From assembly GCA_002479485.1 (NCBI GenBank), contig DLNM01000011.1, positions 1 through 55,035 of the forward strand: a stretch of DNA of 55,035 bases, given 5' to 3'. The DNA comes from Firmicutes bacterium UBA7510 (GTDB lineage: Bacteria > Bacillota > Clostridia > Tissierellales > Sedimentibacteraceae). Below, in pieces: positions 8,282 to 16,753 of this stretch. The notes under the pieces are model-generated. The model worked only from the letters and a program-made list of their open reading frames with translations, did not search any database and was not told the DNA's origin. The translations under genes were made by a program, and so were the position numbers. Numbering within the stretch: the first letter of the stretch is position 1; the number at the start of each line of letters is the position of its first letter.

Positions 8282-8316
8282 AAAAAGCTTAGAGTAAAAA
8301 TTATTCTAAGCTTTTT
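8282..8316. terminator. Bidirectional terminator between convergent genes
   Basis: Arms 8282-8297 and 8301-8316 pair over 16 positions with one G-U wobble; an A run on one side and a T run on the other serve both strands (MATE gene and S-component gene). Confidence 0.85.
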
Positions 8317-8327
8317 ATAAATTAATT

Positions 8328-8897
8328 TTAAATTTTTCTAAATATACCAGCAGCTTTAAGTGCTGGTCTAATAGCTAAAGCAAGTGCTAATGATGCAATA
8401 ACTGCAATTATAGCATTTATTGATGAAACAGTTGCTTTAGTTATTGTTACAGCAATTACAGCCTCAAGTTTATCTCCTATAATAAAGTAATTCATTATGA
8501 AAGTTTTAATAATATAAAGTATTACATAGCTTATTGCTCCTACTATTGCAGCTATTGTATTAAACATTTTATTTTCACCATTTCTTTCATTACTATGAGC
8601 TATATATCCTGCTATATAACCCATTACAAATTTCAATATAAATGTAATCCAAGCTTCAGGTGCAAAGGTTGGGTCAAATAAATCAAACATTGCTGAGCCA
8701 AAGCCAGCTGATAAACCTCCAACAAGTGGTCCAAATAGTAATCCGCTTAAAATGCACATTACATTTCCAAAGTGTAGCATTGTTTTTCCTAGAGGTGTAG
8801 GTATATCAATTCTAAAGTTTGTTGCTATAAATACCATAGCAGCCATTAAACCTATAATAGCTAGTTTAAGAGTCGAAAACTTTCTTTTGTCACCCAT
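8328..8897 (-). CDS. ECF transporter S component, probably for vitamin B6
   Basis: A 189-residue membrane protein with about six helices. LSGLLFGPLVGGLSAGFGSA followed by MFDLFDP is characteristic of ECF S components, which bind a vitamin and dock on a shared EcfAA'T energising module encoded elsewhere. The gene upstream on the same strand encodes pyridoxal/pyridoxamine kinase, 110 bases away, so pyridoxine or pyridoxal is the likely substrate (PdxU-type); this rests on context only. RBS AAGGGAGAG precedes the ATG. Confidence 0.82.
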   Translation of the reverse strand: MGDKRKFSTLKLAIIGLMAAMVFIATNFRIDIPTPLGKTMLHFGNVMCILSGLLFGPLVGGLSAGFGSAMFDLFDPTFAPEAWITFILKFVMGYIAGYIAHSNERNGENKMFNTIAAIVGAISYVILYIIKTFIMNYFIIGDKLEAVIAVTITKATVSSINAIIAVIASLALALAIRPALKAAGIFRKI

Positions 8898-9007
8898 AAT
8901 ATAATCTCTCCCTTGTGAGAATATGTATTTTGTTTTTATACCATTATTATATACATATTTTGTGCATTGGGAAATGTTCAGTTTTATATATTTTATAGGG
9001 TACAGAT

Positions 9008-9877
9008 TTAAATTAATCTATAGTTATATTTATCTGATTCGTTAAATAGCTCTTTTATTATTTTTTCAAATGCTACACCATTTTTTCTATCAGAGTTTTC
9101 TAAAAGTGTAGTTTTTACTGATAATGTAACAAATCTTGAAGCTTCTTCTATAGCTTCAGGTACAGATTTTCCTCTATAAAGATAACCAACAAATAAAGAA
9201 GTGAATAAATCTCCTGTACCAGGAAATCTTGTATTAACATATTCGTAAGGTATTATGTAAAAATTATCTTTTTCTTTTTCATAGCAAAGATTTGCGTGTT
9301 CATCATCGTTTGTATGTGTACCGGTCAATACAACAACCTTGGGTCCCATATCGCTTAATTTTTTAAGATAATCCTTTAGTATTTCTATACTTAGCTTTTC
9401 AGTTGTATATTCTTTATTTAAAAGAATGGATGCTTCTGTAAAATTAGGTGTTATTATATCAGCATGCTTAACTAGCTCACTCATTTTGGTAATCATTTCT
9501 TGATTATATGTTCTGTATATCTTACCATGATCACCCATAACTGGATCTACAACTGCAAGGGTATTGTTATTATCTTTCATTTTATTTAATATGTTTATAA
9601 TTATATCTATTTGCTTTTGAGAACCTAAAAATCCACTGTACATACAGTCAAACTTTAGTGAATTTAGTTCCCAATTTTCGTAATATTTTTCTAAATGCTC
9701 TGTACAGTCATAGAAATAGAAATCTTTATATTCTGAATGATTACTAAGAATAGCCGTAGGCAGAGGGCACACTTGGCAACCAAGAGCTGAAATTATAGGT
9801 AAAATAACAGTTAATGAGCATCTTCCATACCCTGATATATCGTGTATGGCTGCTATTTTTGGTACTGAATTTGTCAT
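9008..9877 (-). CDS. Pyridoxal/pyridoxamine kinase
   Basis: A 289-residue ribokinase-fold kinase that phosphorylates vitamin B6 vitamers with ATP. Seen: the substrate-binding N-terminus HDISGYGRCSLTVILPIIS (12-30), VVDPVMGD (109-116), ITPNFTEAS (142-150) and the anion-hole motif PGTGD with catalytic Asp at 223. Related HMP kinase ThiD has the same fold, but HDISGYGRCS and its conserved Cys are the form used by the Firmicutes pyridoxamine kinase group. With the downstream S component it forms a B6 uptake and trapping unit. RBS AGGAGAAA precedes the ATG. Confidence 0.88.
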   Translation of the reverse strand: MTNSVPKIAAIHDISGYGRCSLTVILPIISALGCQVCPLPTAILSNHSEYKDFYFYDCTEHLEKYYENWELNSLKFDCMYSGFLGSQKQIDIIINILNKMKDNNNTLAVVDPVMGDHGKIYRTYNQEMITKMSELVKHADIITPNFTEASILLNKEYTTEKLSIEILKDYLKKLSDMGPKVVVLTGTHTNDDEHANLCYEKEKDNFYIIPYEYVNTRFPGTGDLFTSLFVGYLYRGKSVPEAIEEASRFVTLSVKTTLLENSDRKNGVAFEKIIKELFNESDKYNYRLI

Positions 9878-9979
9878 TTTTTTCTCCTGTAAAATTATTT
9901 TAATTTTAAATATAATTGTTCCAATTATTATTTAATATATCACTAATCGGTACGACTTTTCAATAACTTTATTATAATC

Positions 9980-10008
9980 TTGTTGGGATATTTTAACTAT
10001 GGTATAAT
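9980..10008 (+). promoter_or_regulatory. Promoter of S41 peptidase gene
   Basis: TTGTTG (9980-9985), 17 bases, TATAAT (10003-10008), about 70 bases upstream of the lipoprotein gene. Confidence 0.55.
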
Positions 10009-10076
10009 ATTTGTAACATGTTTTAAATGGTTCAAATTGCTGAAACTATGAATTTATATTATAAAATGGAGGGTAC

Positions 10077-11525
10077 ATGAAAAAATTAATTGCTATTTGG
10101 ATACTTATAATAATTTTTCTGGTTGGATGTAATAGTAATGCACAGATTTTAAACTCTACACCTAAGAATTTGGATGAGCTTTTGAGTGTTATTAATTCCA
10201 ATCATAAATTAGTTATAAAGCCGGAGGTAGATTATGAGAAGTATATAACTGATTATAAATCAGAAAACATTTCTTGGAATTCTGATTATCCAAATTATTA
10301 TGACGGCAGCAAAGCATTAACCTATGACGAAATCAGCGAGGATGTGAATTATCTATTTAAATGTTTGAAGGACGGATATGGGCTTTATAATTATTTTGGA
10401 GGAGATGATATATTTAATACTTATAAAGATAAGCTGCTGGAAAAATATAAGAATGCCAATAGTATAAGCATAAATGTCTTTTTTAATGATTTAATTGAAA
10501 ATTTAGCCTTTATAAAGGATTTTCATTTCAAGATATATGGTGAAACAACAAATAAGGAAAAATTAGCATATATATTTGATGAATATGAATTCCAAAAAAT
10601 AAATGGAAAGTATATAAATAGCAGTAACGGCAAGGCTGTGTTAAGTTTTAATGAAAGTAAAGAATTAGATGATATTTTTAAATTATCTATTTCTTCTGAC
10701 GGTACACTTGTGTATTATCCTATAATTATATCCGATGAAATAAATTATTCGATAAATATAAAATATTCTGATGAATCTGAGGAAAATATACTATATACAA
10801 CAGATCGTTATTCATATAAGTTAAATGATGAAATTAAATTAGATATAAAATCTGAGATACCGATTATACGTGTTACCAGAATGGGATTTGACCAATCAGT
10901 AAATGGAGATAATGCAAGAAAATTTTTAGAGTATGCAACACAGTACAAAGACGAAAAAATAGTCATTGTTGATTTAAGGAATAACTTCGGCGGAAATGGG
11001 ATGTTGCCTCAAAAATGGATGATGAATTTTACATCTAAGTTTGTACCTACTAATTTTTCATCATTGAAGTATGTGACTATGGAACAAATAAAAAAATATA
11101 TCTACCCGCTCAGCAATAATTATCAGCCGATAGACGAGCTGGTAAATATATATGGATTTGAACAGATTTCAGATAGCTTCTCGAAAGCATTATGCCAAAA
11201 AGATGAATTTATTTCTAATGATAATTTATTAATTATTTTGGTTAATAAACAGACATTCTCAGCCGGAGAAATGTTTGTTGATATAGCTCATAATCTGGAA
11301 AATACAATAATTGTAGGTACTAATACAGCCGGAGGACTGACTGGAGATAATGTTGGTTCAATAACCCTTTCTAATTCAAAAATACCTGTTTCGTTTGGTA
11401 ATGGCTTAAGCTTCTTCCCAAAAAACTATTTTGAAGAATTTGTAGGCTTTAAGCCTGATTTATGGGTTAAGGGTGATGCTGAGGAAGCAGTTTTAAAGCT
11501 AATAGAAAATATGAAGATTAAATAA
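10077..11525 (+). CDS. S41 family peptidase, lipoprotein
   Basis: A 482-residue protein. The N-terminus has a lipoprotein signal peptide with lipobox LVGC and C18 as the acylated residue, so it is anchored outside the cytoplasmic membrane. The C-terminal half shows a tail-specific protease fold: VIVDLRNNFGGNG, then TFSAGEMFVD with the nucleophilic serine S395, then GTNTAGG. A PDZ domain is not obvious; the middle region (about residues 190-270) is unassigned. It has its own promoter and ends about 60 bases before the MerR gene. Substrate unknown; relatives process or degrade surface and peptide substrates. Confidence 0.8.
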   Translation: MKKLIAIWILIIIFLVGCNSNAQILNSTPKNLDELLSVINSNHKLVIKPEVDYEKYITDYKSENISWNSDYPNYYDGSKALTYDEISEDVNYLFKCLKDGYGLYNYFGGDDIFNTYKDKLLEKYKNANSISINVFFNDLIENLAFIKDFHFKIYGETTNKEKLAYIFDEYEFQKINGKYINSSNGKAVLSFNESKELDDIFKLSISSDGTLVYYPIIISDEINYSINIKYSDESEENILYTTDRYSYKLNDEIKLDIKSEIPIIRVTRMGFDQSVNGDNARKFLEYATQYKDEKIVIVDLRNNFGGNGMLPQKWMMNFTSKFVPTNFSSLKYVTMEQIKKYIYPLSNNYQPIDELVNIYGFEQISDSFSKALCQKDEFISNDNLLIILVNKQTFSAGEMFVDIAHNLENTIIVGTNTAGGLTGDNVGSITLSNSKIPVSFGNGLSFFPKNYFEEFVGFKPDLWVKGDAEEAVLKLIENMKIK

Positions 11526-11532
11526 TTTATTC

Positions 11533-11563
11533 TTGACATGGAGTTAACTCCACGATTTAAAAT
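11533..11563 (+). promoter_or_regulatory. MerR-type promoter/operator, first copy
   Basis: TTGACA (11533-11538) and TAAAAT (11558-11563) are separated by 19 bases instead of 17, and the spacer holds the perfect palindrome TGGAGTTAACTCCA (11539-11552). The elongated spacer with an internal dyad is the classic arrangement that MerR-family activators untwist. Confidence 0.85.
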
Positions 11564-11583
11564 ATGCTTGGAGGTGCTTATAC

Positions 11584-11982
11584 ATGAAAACAGGTGAATT
11601 TTCAATTAAGAGTAATATTTCAATTGATACTATAAGGTATTACGAAAAATTAGGGTTATTACATCCAAATAAACTTGCTAATAATAGAAAAGACTATACA
11701 GAAGATAATCTTAAACAATTACAGCTTATAACAATGCTAAAAAAATTAAATTTGACTTTAAATGATATTGGTGTATTGTTTAATTTAGACGCGGTATATG
11801 ATGCGATTGAAGATAATTTGGACGCAAAAATAGATATTATTAAAGAAAGTGAAAGTATACTTAAAAAAGCTTATAGTAATTTATTAGAAACAGAAAATCA
11901 AATTAGAATTTCAAAGCAGCTATTAGAGAAATCAATAAATAAAATTGATAAGGTGCTGGAGAATGTAGGTGATTTGCCATGA
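11584..11982 (+). CDS. MerR family transcriptional regulator
   Basis: A 132-residue MerR protein: winged helix at residues about 1-70 (GEFSIKSNISIDTIRYYEKLG), then a long dimerisation coiled coil (75-125). No cysteine-rich metal loop and no large ligand domain are present, so the signal is not evident. It lies behind its own MerR-type promoter and overlaps the next gene by four bases (ATGA), so regulator and small membrane protein are translationally coupled. RBS GGAGGTG precedes the ATG. Confidence 0.88.
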   Translation: MKTGEFSIKSNISIDTIRYYEKLGLLHPNKLANNRKDYTEDNLKQLQLITMLKKLNLTLNDIGVLFNLDAVYDAIEDNLDAKIDIIKESESILKKAYSNLLETENQIRISKQLLEKSINKIDKVLENVGDLP

Positions 11983-12293
11983 GATTAATTTGCAGTTACA
12001 TAATTTTAGCTTTTAGTATATTTACGACACTAGCATTTTTAATAAATAAAGATATTAAAAAAATCATAAAATTGTTAGAATTTATTGGGCAGCTTTGTAT
12101 AATGGCTTTTTTTATGCAACATATTTATAATTTTAGATTTATTGGAGAAATTGCTTTAATAGTTGGTACAATAATTATAATAATTTCTTGTATCTTGAAT
12201 GGAAAATTCACATTAGGAAAAATAAATATATCACATCATATAGTTAGAGGAATTTTTTTTGCAGTAAATATTTTTTTCATAATAATTGGTTGA
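11979..12293 (+). CDS. Small membrane protein of unknown function
   Basis: A 104-residue hydrophobic protein with three or four predicted helices (about residues 3-20, 32-50, 55-74, 84-103). I recognise no family. It overlaps the MerR stop codon in an ATGA junction and is followed closely by the adenylyltransferase gene, so it is part of the first MerR regulon. It might protect against, or sense, the compound that MerR detects; this is inference from coupling alone. Confidence 0.65.
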   Translation: MRLICSYIILAFSIFTTLAFLINKDIKKIIKLLEFIGQLCIMAFFMQHIYNFRFIGEIALIVGTIIIIISCILNGKFTLGKINISHHIVRGIFFAVNIFFIIIG

Positions 12294-12348
12294 TTTATTT
12301 CACTGTACATTAATTAAAATTATTAATTTATATCTTGGAGGATATGCA

Positions 12349-13230
12349 ATGAGAACAGAAAAAGAAATGTTTGATCTAATACTTGGTTTTGCTAAAAATG
12401 ATGAAAGAGTAAGAGCTGTGTATATGAATGGTTCAAGAACTAATCCTAACGTTCCAAAGGATATATTTCAGGATTACGATATAGTTTATGTTGTGGAGGA
12501 AACTGCATCATTTTTAGAGAATGAAAATTGGATAGATATATTTGGTGAATTAATTATTAAACAAGAACCAGATAAGCTTGATAAAGTTTTAGGTAAGGAT
12601 ATGGATTTTAGCATGTCTTATACTTATTTAATGCAATTTACAGATGGAAATCGTATAGATTTGCATATAGAAACTAAAAAAGCTATGTTAAAGGAGTATG
12701 GTAACGATAAATTAACTATTAAGCTTTTAGACAAAGATAAATGCTTGCCAAGCATATCATTATCAACAGACGAAGACTATTGGGTTAAAAAGCCATCTAA
12801 GGAGAAATTCCTTTGTGTTTGCAACGAATTTTGGTGGGTCGCTCCTTATAGCGCAAAAGGATTATGGAGAAATGAAATATTGTTTGCTATAGAAATGATG
12901 AATGGTTACTCAAGAAAAGAGCTTATGACTATGTTATCTTGTTATGTTGGAATAAATACTAATTTTTCTCTTAGCATAGGTAAGTTAGGTAAGTATCTTG
13001 ATAAATATTTACCAACAGATATGTGGGAGAGATTATTAAAAACACATGATACTAAAGATTACGAAACTACATGGAATGCACTCATTGTTATGTGTGAGCT
13101 ATTTGATGAGGTAGCTAAATTTGTAAGCAAAAGCTTAGGTTTTGAGTATAACAGTGATGAAGCAAATAAAAGTTTTGAATTTATTAAGCATATTAGACAA
13201 TTACCAAAGGACGCAGAGAATATATATTGA
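12349..13230 (+). CDS. Aminoglycoside 6-adenylyltransferase (ANT(6)/AadE family)
   Basis: A 293-residue nucleotidyltransferase. The N-terminal RTEKEMFDLILGFAKNDERV, NGSRTNP and the metal-binding DYDIVYVV are AadE hallmarks, followed by IDLHIE with the third acidic residue and the C-terminal EFWWVAPYSAKGLWR block. Known members adenylylate streptomycin; chromosomal clostridial relatives are often untested, so resistance is not established. The start is ATG 12349 behind TGGAGGATATGCA; the longer reading frame from 12286 overlaps the upstream gene and lacks an RBS. Its TGA stop lies inside the -35 box of the next MerR promoter. Confidence 0.87.
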   Translation: MRTEKEMFDLILGFAKNDERVRAVYMNGSRTNPNVPKDIFQDYDIVYVVEETASFLENENWIDIFGELIIKQEPDKLDKVLGKDMDFSMSYTYLMQFTDGNRIDLHIETKKAMLKEYGNDKLTIKLLDKDKCLPSISLSTDEDYWVKKPSKEKFLCVCNEFWWVAPYSAKGLWRNEILFAIEMMNGYSRKELMTMLSCYVGINTNFSLSIGKLGKYLDKYLPTDMWERLLKTHDTKDYETTWNALIVMCELFDEVAKFVSKSLGFEYNSDEANKSFEFIKHIRQLPKDAENIY

Positions 13231-13257
13231 CTTTGACGCCACGTCAGCCTTTATAAT
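13227..13257 (+). promoter_or_regulatory. MerR-type promoter/operator, second copy
   Basis: TTGACT (13227-13232) and TATAAT (13252-13257) are 19 bases apart; the spacer contains the dyad TGACG-CCA-CGTCA (13234-13246). The stop codon of the preceding gene (13228-13230) is part of the -35 hexamer. Confidence 0.85.
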
Positions 13258-13280
13258 TAATTTAAGAGAGGAGGTTTATC

Positions 13281-14261
13281 ATGAAATTACAAACAATAAG
13301 TCAAGTTTCAAAGCTGTATAATGTTTCTACTAGAACTCTTAGATACTATGAGGAAATAGGACTTATAAATAGTATCAAGACTGAAGATTATGCATATAGA
13401 ACTTATGATGAAAAGAGTATAACGCAACTTAAAAAAATTATCATTCTAAAAAAACTAAGAATTCCATTAAAAAAAATAAGCGAGATCTTGAAGGATGATG
13501 ATGTAAGTGTTGCGCTTGAGGTATTTGAAAAAAATTTAATTACTATAATGGATGAAGTAGCTGCACTATCAACAGTAGGTAATGTTATACAATCTTTAAT
13601 TGACAGATTGAAAAAAAATAACTATTTAAATAAGAAACTTGATTTACTAACGGATGAAAATATGCTGGAAATAGTTAATTCAATGATGCTTCCTAAAAAC
13701 AATATAAAGGAGGACATTTCGATGTCGGAATTAAACAAAGCAAATGAAAGTTTATCTAAATTAAAAGATGTTAGAATTATTTATTTACCACCAGCAACTG
13801 TTGCTGCGAGTCATTATGTAGGAGAAAATCCAGAGGATAACGCTAGTGCCGTTTTAAATAAATTTATTTTAGAAAGTGGACTATGTGATATAAAGCCAGA
13901 TTTGAGACATTATGGATTTAACCATCCTAATCCAACAGATGAAAATTCTATATATGGATATGAAATGTGGGTAACAATACCTGATGATATGGAGGTTCCA
14001 AAGCCTCTTATAAAGAAAAAATTTGCGGGTGGATTATATGCAGCTCATATGATAGCTATGGGAAATTTTCATGAATGGCAATGGTTAAATGAATGGGTAA
14101 CAAATAATGATATTTATGAAAGTAATTCATTAAATGACAATGGTGAGTGTATGCATGGATTACTAGAGGAACATCTTAACTATATTAATTTAGTTAAAAA
14201 TAGTAATACTGATTTTAGTAAAATTCAATTGGATTTATTATACCCAATTAAGGAAAAATAA
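13281..14261 (+). CDS. MerR family regulator with GyrI-like ligand domain
   Basis: A 326-residue MerR protein: winged helix at 1-70 (VSTRTLRYYEEIGL), a helical dimerisation segment (75-125), a linker, and a C-terminal GyrI/effector-binding domain at about 155-320 (YGYEMWVTIPDDMEVP and FAGGLYAAHMIAMGNFHEWQ). This is the architecture of BmrR-like drug sensors. It has its own MerR-type promoter, implying autoregulation, and is followed by a terminator, so it may control itself and distant exporters. RBS GAGAGGAGG precedes the ATG. Confidence 0.87.
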   Translation: MKLQTISQVSKLYNVSTRTLRYYEEIGLINSIKTEDYAYRTYDEKSITQLKKIIILKKLRIPLKKISEILKDDDVSVALEVFEKNLITIMDEVAALSTVGNVIQSLIDRLKKNNYLNKKLDLLTDENMLEIVNSMMLPKNNIKEDISMSELNKANESLSKLKDVRIIYLPPATVAASHYVGENPEDNASAVLNKFILESGLCDIKPDLRHYGFNHPNPTDENSIYGYEMWVTIPDDMEVPKPLIKKKFAGGLYAAHMIAMGNFHEWQWLNEWVTNNDIYESNSLNDNGECMHGLLEEHLNYINLVKNSNTDFSKIQLDLLYPIKEK

Positions 14262-14271
14262 GAAAAGATTG

Positions 14272-14302
14272 AAAATAGGTTGCTTAGGCAGCCTATTTTT
14301 TG
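14272..14302 (+). terminator. Terminator after second MerR gene
   Basis: Stem of 12 pairs with one G-U wobble (14272-14283 with 14288-14299), loop TTAG, T-run at the 3' side. Confidence 0.85.
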
Positions 14303-14313
14303 TCAAAAAAATA

Positions 14314-14342
14314 TTTACATAGTTTTCCTCTTATGATATATT
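14314..14342 (+). promoter_or_regulatory. Promoter of the Cof/GNAT run
   Basis: TTTACA (14314-14319), 17 bases, TATATT (14337-14342), with an extended -10 TGA just before it. Confidence 0.65.
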
Positions 14343-14419
14343 ATAAAGAATTACACACTTTTCAATAATATTTATATTATAAATATTAATATTATTAATA
14401 AATATAAGGCTGGTGAAAT

Positions 14420-15187
14420 ATGAATATAAAGATGATAGTTCTAGACTTAGATAGAACTTTACTTAGAAGTGATAAAACAATTTCAGATTATACTATAAGA
14501 GTTTTGAAGGAATGTAAACGAGTTGGAATTAAAATAGTTATAGCATCTGCGAGACCTAGAAGGGCAGTTAAAATTTTTTCGCAACAAATAGGTTGTGAGG
14601 ACATAATTTGTCTTAACGGAGCTATGGTAACAATTAATGAAAAAATTATTGATGTTAAGAAAATTGATAAAAAAATAGCCCATGACGTTATACTAAAAAT
14701 TATGGAAAAATTCCCTGCATCAAAATTATCGGCTGAAATCAATGATTATATATATGCTAATTTTGATTTGAAAGAGATATTTACTAATATAGAGAACGTT
14801 ATTATAACAGATTTTAATGATATTCAAAATGATGTAGATAAAATTATATTTAGTGTTGAGAATGAAAATGAAATAAATGAAATTGTATCCTTATTGCCAA
14901 ATGGTTTGTATACTAGTATTGCTAATGGGTATTTACTTCAAATTATGTCTAATGAATCTACTAAGCTAAATGGTGTTAAAACTTTAGCTGAATACTATAA
15001 TTTAAGCTTAAATGAAATAGCTGCCTTTGGTGATGATTATGATGATATTGAAATGATAAAGCACTGTGGATATGGTGTAGCTGTTGCAAATGCCATTGAA
15101 GATGTTATTACTGCATCTAATTTTATTACTGAGAGCAGTGACGAGGATGGCGTAGCGAAGTGGATAGAGTATAATATATTCCAATAA
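14420..15187 (+). CDS. Cof-type HAD-IIB phosphatase
   Basis: A 255-residue sugar-phosphate or nucleotide phosphatase of the Cof subfamily. Motif I LDLDRTLL gives D9 and D11, motif II is IASARP, the C2 cap occupies about 85-185, and motif IV AFGDDYDDIEM carries the metal-binding aspartates. Substrates of this subfamily are broad and cannot be read off. It opens a plus-strand run with a DUF2500 gene 13 bases downstream and GNAT genes after that. Confidence 0.88.
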   Translation: MNIKMIVLDLDRTLLRSDKTISDYTIRVLKECKRVGIKIVIASARPRRAVKIFSQQIGCEDIICLNGAMVTINEKIIDVKKIDKKIAHDVILKIMEKFPASKLSAEINDYIYANFDLKEIFTNIENVIITDFNDIQNDVDKIIFSVENENEINEIVSLLPNGLYTSIANGYLLQIMSNESTKLNGVKTLAEYYNLSLNEIAAFGDDYDDIEMIKHCGYGVAVANAIEDVITASNFITESSDEDGVAKWIEYNIFQ

Positions 15188-15200
15188 GGGGTGATATAAA

Positions 15201-15587
15201 ATGATGGGATTTGGATTTTTTGATAGCTTTATGTTTAACGCAGTACCAATAATAATTAGTATAATTTTTGTTGTAGTGATTGGAATGTTAATAGTAAATG
15301 TAGTTAGAGGAGCAAAGCAGTGGAATAAAAATAATAATTCACCTGTTTTAATAGTGGATGCAAAGGTAGTTACAAAGAGGACAGATGTTAGTCATCATAT
15401 GCATAATACGGCTAATGACAATCATCATAACAGTTCAAGTACATGGTATTATGTAACATTTGAAGTTGAAAGTGGAGATAGAATTGAGCTATCTATGACA
15501 GGACAAGAGTTTGGTTTGCTTGTAGAGGGAGATGCTGGTAGATTAACCTTTCAGGGAACAAGATACAAGGGATTTCAAAGAAGATAG
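15201..15587 (+). CDS. DUF2500 family membrane-anchored protein
   Basis: A 128-residue protein with one N-terminal transmembrane helix (about 12-33) and a C-terminal beta-rich domain. DAKVVTKRTDVSHH, TWYYVTFEVESGDR, EGDAGRLTFQGTRYKGF match DUF2500, a family without assigned function. The His-rich patch HHMHNTANDNHHN inside the domain is striking and might bind metal, but this is only a composition argument. RBS AAGGGGTGA precedes the ATG; it follows the Cof gene by 13 bases. Confidence 0.82.
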   Translation: MMGFGFFDSFMFNAVPIIISIIFVVVIGMLIVNVVRGAKQWNKNNNSPVLIVDAKVVTKRTDVSHHMHNTANDNHHNSSSTWYYVTFEVESGDRIELSMTGQEFGLLVEGDAGRLTFQGTRYKGFQRR

Positions 15588-15612
15588 CCACTATGTGGCA
15601 TAATGGGAGTGG
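15588..15612 (+). repeat. Short, internally deleted copy of the two-hairpin repeat
   Basis: GCCACTATGTGGC folds into a small hairpin and is followed by ATAATGGGAG. These are the two ends of the longer repeats at 18131 and 47082 with the central GTCTCGAC/GTCGAGAC hairpin missing. The right end supplies the RBS of the next gene, as in the long copies. Confidence 0.5.
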
Positions 15613-15617
15613 TAAAA

Positions 15618-16154
15618 TTGAAAACATTAGAAACTGATAGATTAATATTAAGAAGCTTTGTGGAGGAAGATTTAGATGATTTGTTTGAGTATGCGCAAAG
15701 CCCTGATGTAGGGCCAAATGCAGGTTGGCCTCCACATAAGACAAAGGAAGATTCCATAAAAATTTTAAAAATGTTTATGGAAAAAGATGAAGTTTGGGCA
15801 ATAGTTGAGAAGAAATCAAATAAGGTTATAGGTTCATATGGGTTACATAGAGATTTAAAAAGAGATAATGATAAGTCAAAAATGATTGGTTATGTTCTAT
15901 CAGATAAATTTTGGGGAAATGGATATGTACCAGAAGCGACCAAACATGTTTTAGAATATGCCTTTGATGAATTAGATTTAAATATAATTTCTGTGTATCA
16001 TTTTCCTTTTAATGAACGCTCAAAAAGAGTAATAGAAAAATCAGGCTTTAAATTTGAAGGTGTATTGAGATTAGCAAGTACACTACCAAATGGAGAAATA
16101 GTAGATGATTTTAGCTATTCGATGACAAAAGAAGAATTTTCATTAAATAAATAA
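15618..16154 (+). CDS. GNAT family acetyltransferase, RimJ/RimL type (1 of 4)
   Basis: A 178-residue GNAT acetyltransferase (ETDRLILRSFVEEDLDDLF, GYVLSDKFWGNGYVPEA, NERSKRVIEKSGFKFEG). It should transfer acetyl from acetyl-CoA to an amine, possibly a protein N-terminus or small molecule; the acceptor is unknown. The start is proposed at TTG 15618: GGGAGTGG lies 5-13 bases before it, whereas the in-frame ATG at 15603 precedes that RBS. First of four acetyltransferase genes in a row with gaps of 11, 12 and 28 bases. Confidence 0.87.
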   Translation: MKTLETDRLILRSFVEEDLDDLFEYAQSPDVGPNAGWPPHKTKEDSIKILKMFMEKDEVWAIVEKKSNKVIGSYGLHRDLKRDNDKSKMIGYVLSDKFWGNGYVPEATKHVLEYAFDELDLNIISVYHFPFNERSKRVIEKSGFKFEGVLRLASTLPNGEIVDDFSYSMTKEEFSLNK

Positions 16155-16165
16155 GGGGGAACGCT

Positions 16166-16741
16166 ATGTTAATGCATAAGGGTACAAATACAATTAATAC
16201 AGACAGATTAATTCTTAGAAAATTCGAAATACAAGATGCAGATAATATGTATAAGAATTGGGCGACTGATAAAGAGGTCACAAAATTTTTACAATGGAAA
16301 CCACATGAAAATGTTGAATTTACAAAATCTTTGCTAGAAGGATGGATTGAGAAATATAAAAATGATTTTGTATATAATTGGGCAATTGAATATAGAGAAA
16401 TAAATGAGGTAATAGGCAATATTAGTGTTGTAAAATTGAATGAATCAAAATATTCATGTGAAATAGGTTATTGTATATCAAGTAAATATTGGAATTTAGG
16501 CGTTACAACTGAATCCTTAAAGGCGGTTATTGATTACTTGTTTAAAGAGGTTGGATTTAATAGAATTGTAGCTTTGCATGATACGAATAATGTAGCTTCG
16601 GGAAAAGTAATGATTAAAAGCGGTATGGAATATGAGGGTACATTTAGACAAGCTGGGGTAAGAGAGTATAAACAATTTTACGATTTAGCACAATATGCTA
16701 TGTTAAAATATGATTGGGAAGGGAAAAACAAGACATATTAA
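16166..16741 (+). CDS. GNAT family acetyltransferase, RimJ/RimL type (2 of 4)
   Basis: A 191-residue GNAT enzyme with the same layout as its upstream neighbour: TDRLILRKFEIQDADNMY at the N-terminus, acetyl-CoA binding region IGYCISSKYWNLGVTTE, and NNVASGKVMIKSGM near the C-terminus. The pyrophosphate-loop glycines are partly replaced (NLG), as in other RimJ/RimL types. It starts 11 bases after the first GNAT gene behind AAGGGGGAAC. Probably a diverged tandem duplicate; acceptor unknown. Confidence 0.86.
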   Translation: MLMHKGTNTINTDRLILRKFEIQDADNMYKNWATDKEVTKFLQWKPHENVEFTKSLLEGWIEKYKNDFVYNWAIEYREINEVIGNISVVKLNESKYSCEIGYCISSKYWNLGVTTESLKAVIDYLFKEVGFNRIVALHDTNNVASGKVMIKSGMEYEGTFRQAGVREYKQFYDLAQYAMLKYDWEGKNKTY

Positions 16742-16753
16742 AGGAGAATATCA

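Noticed and set aside
10077..11525. S41 lipoprotein as part of the MerR regulon
   Set aside because: It has its own promoter at 9980-10008 and lies upstream of the MerR-type promoter.
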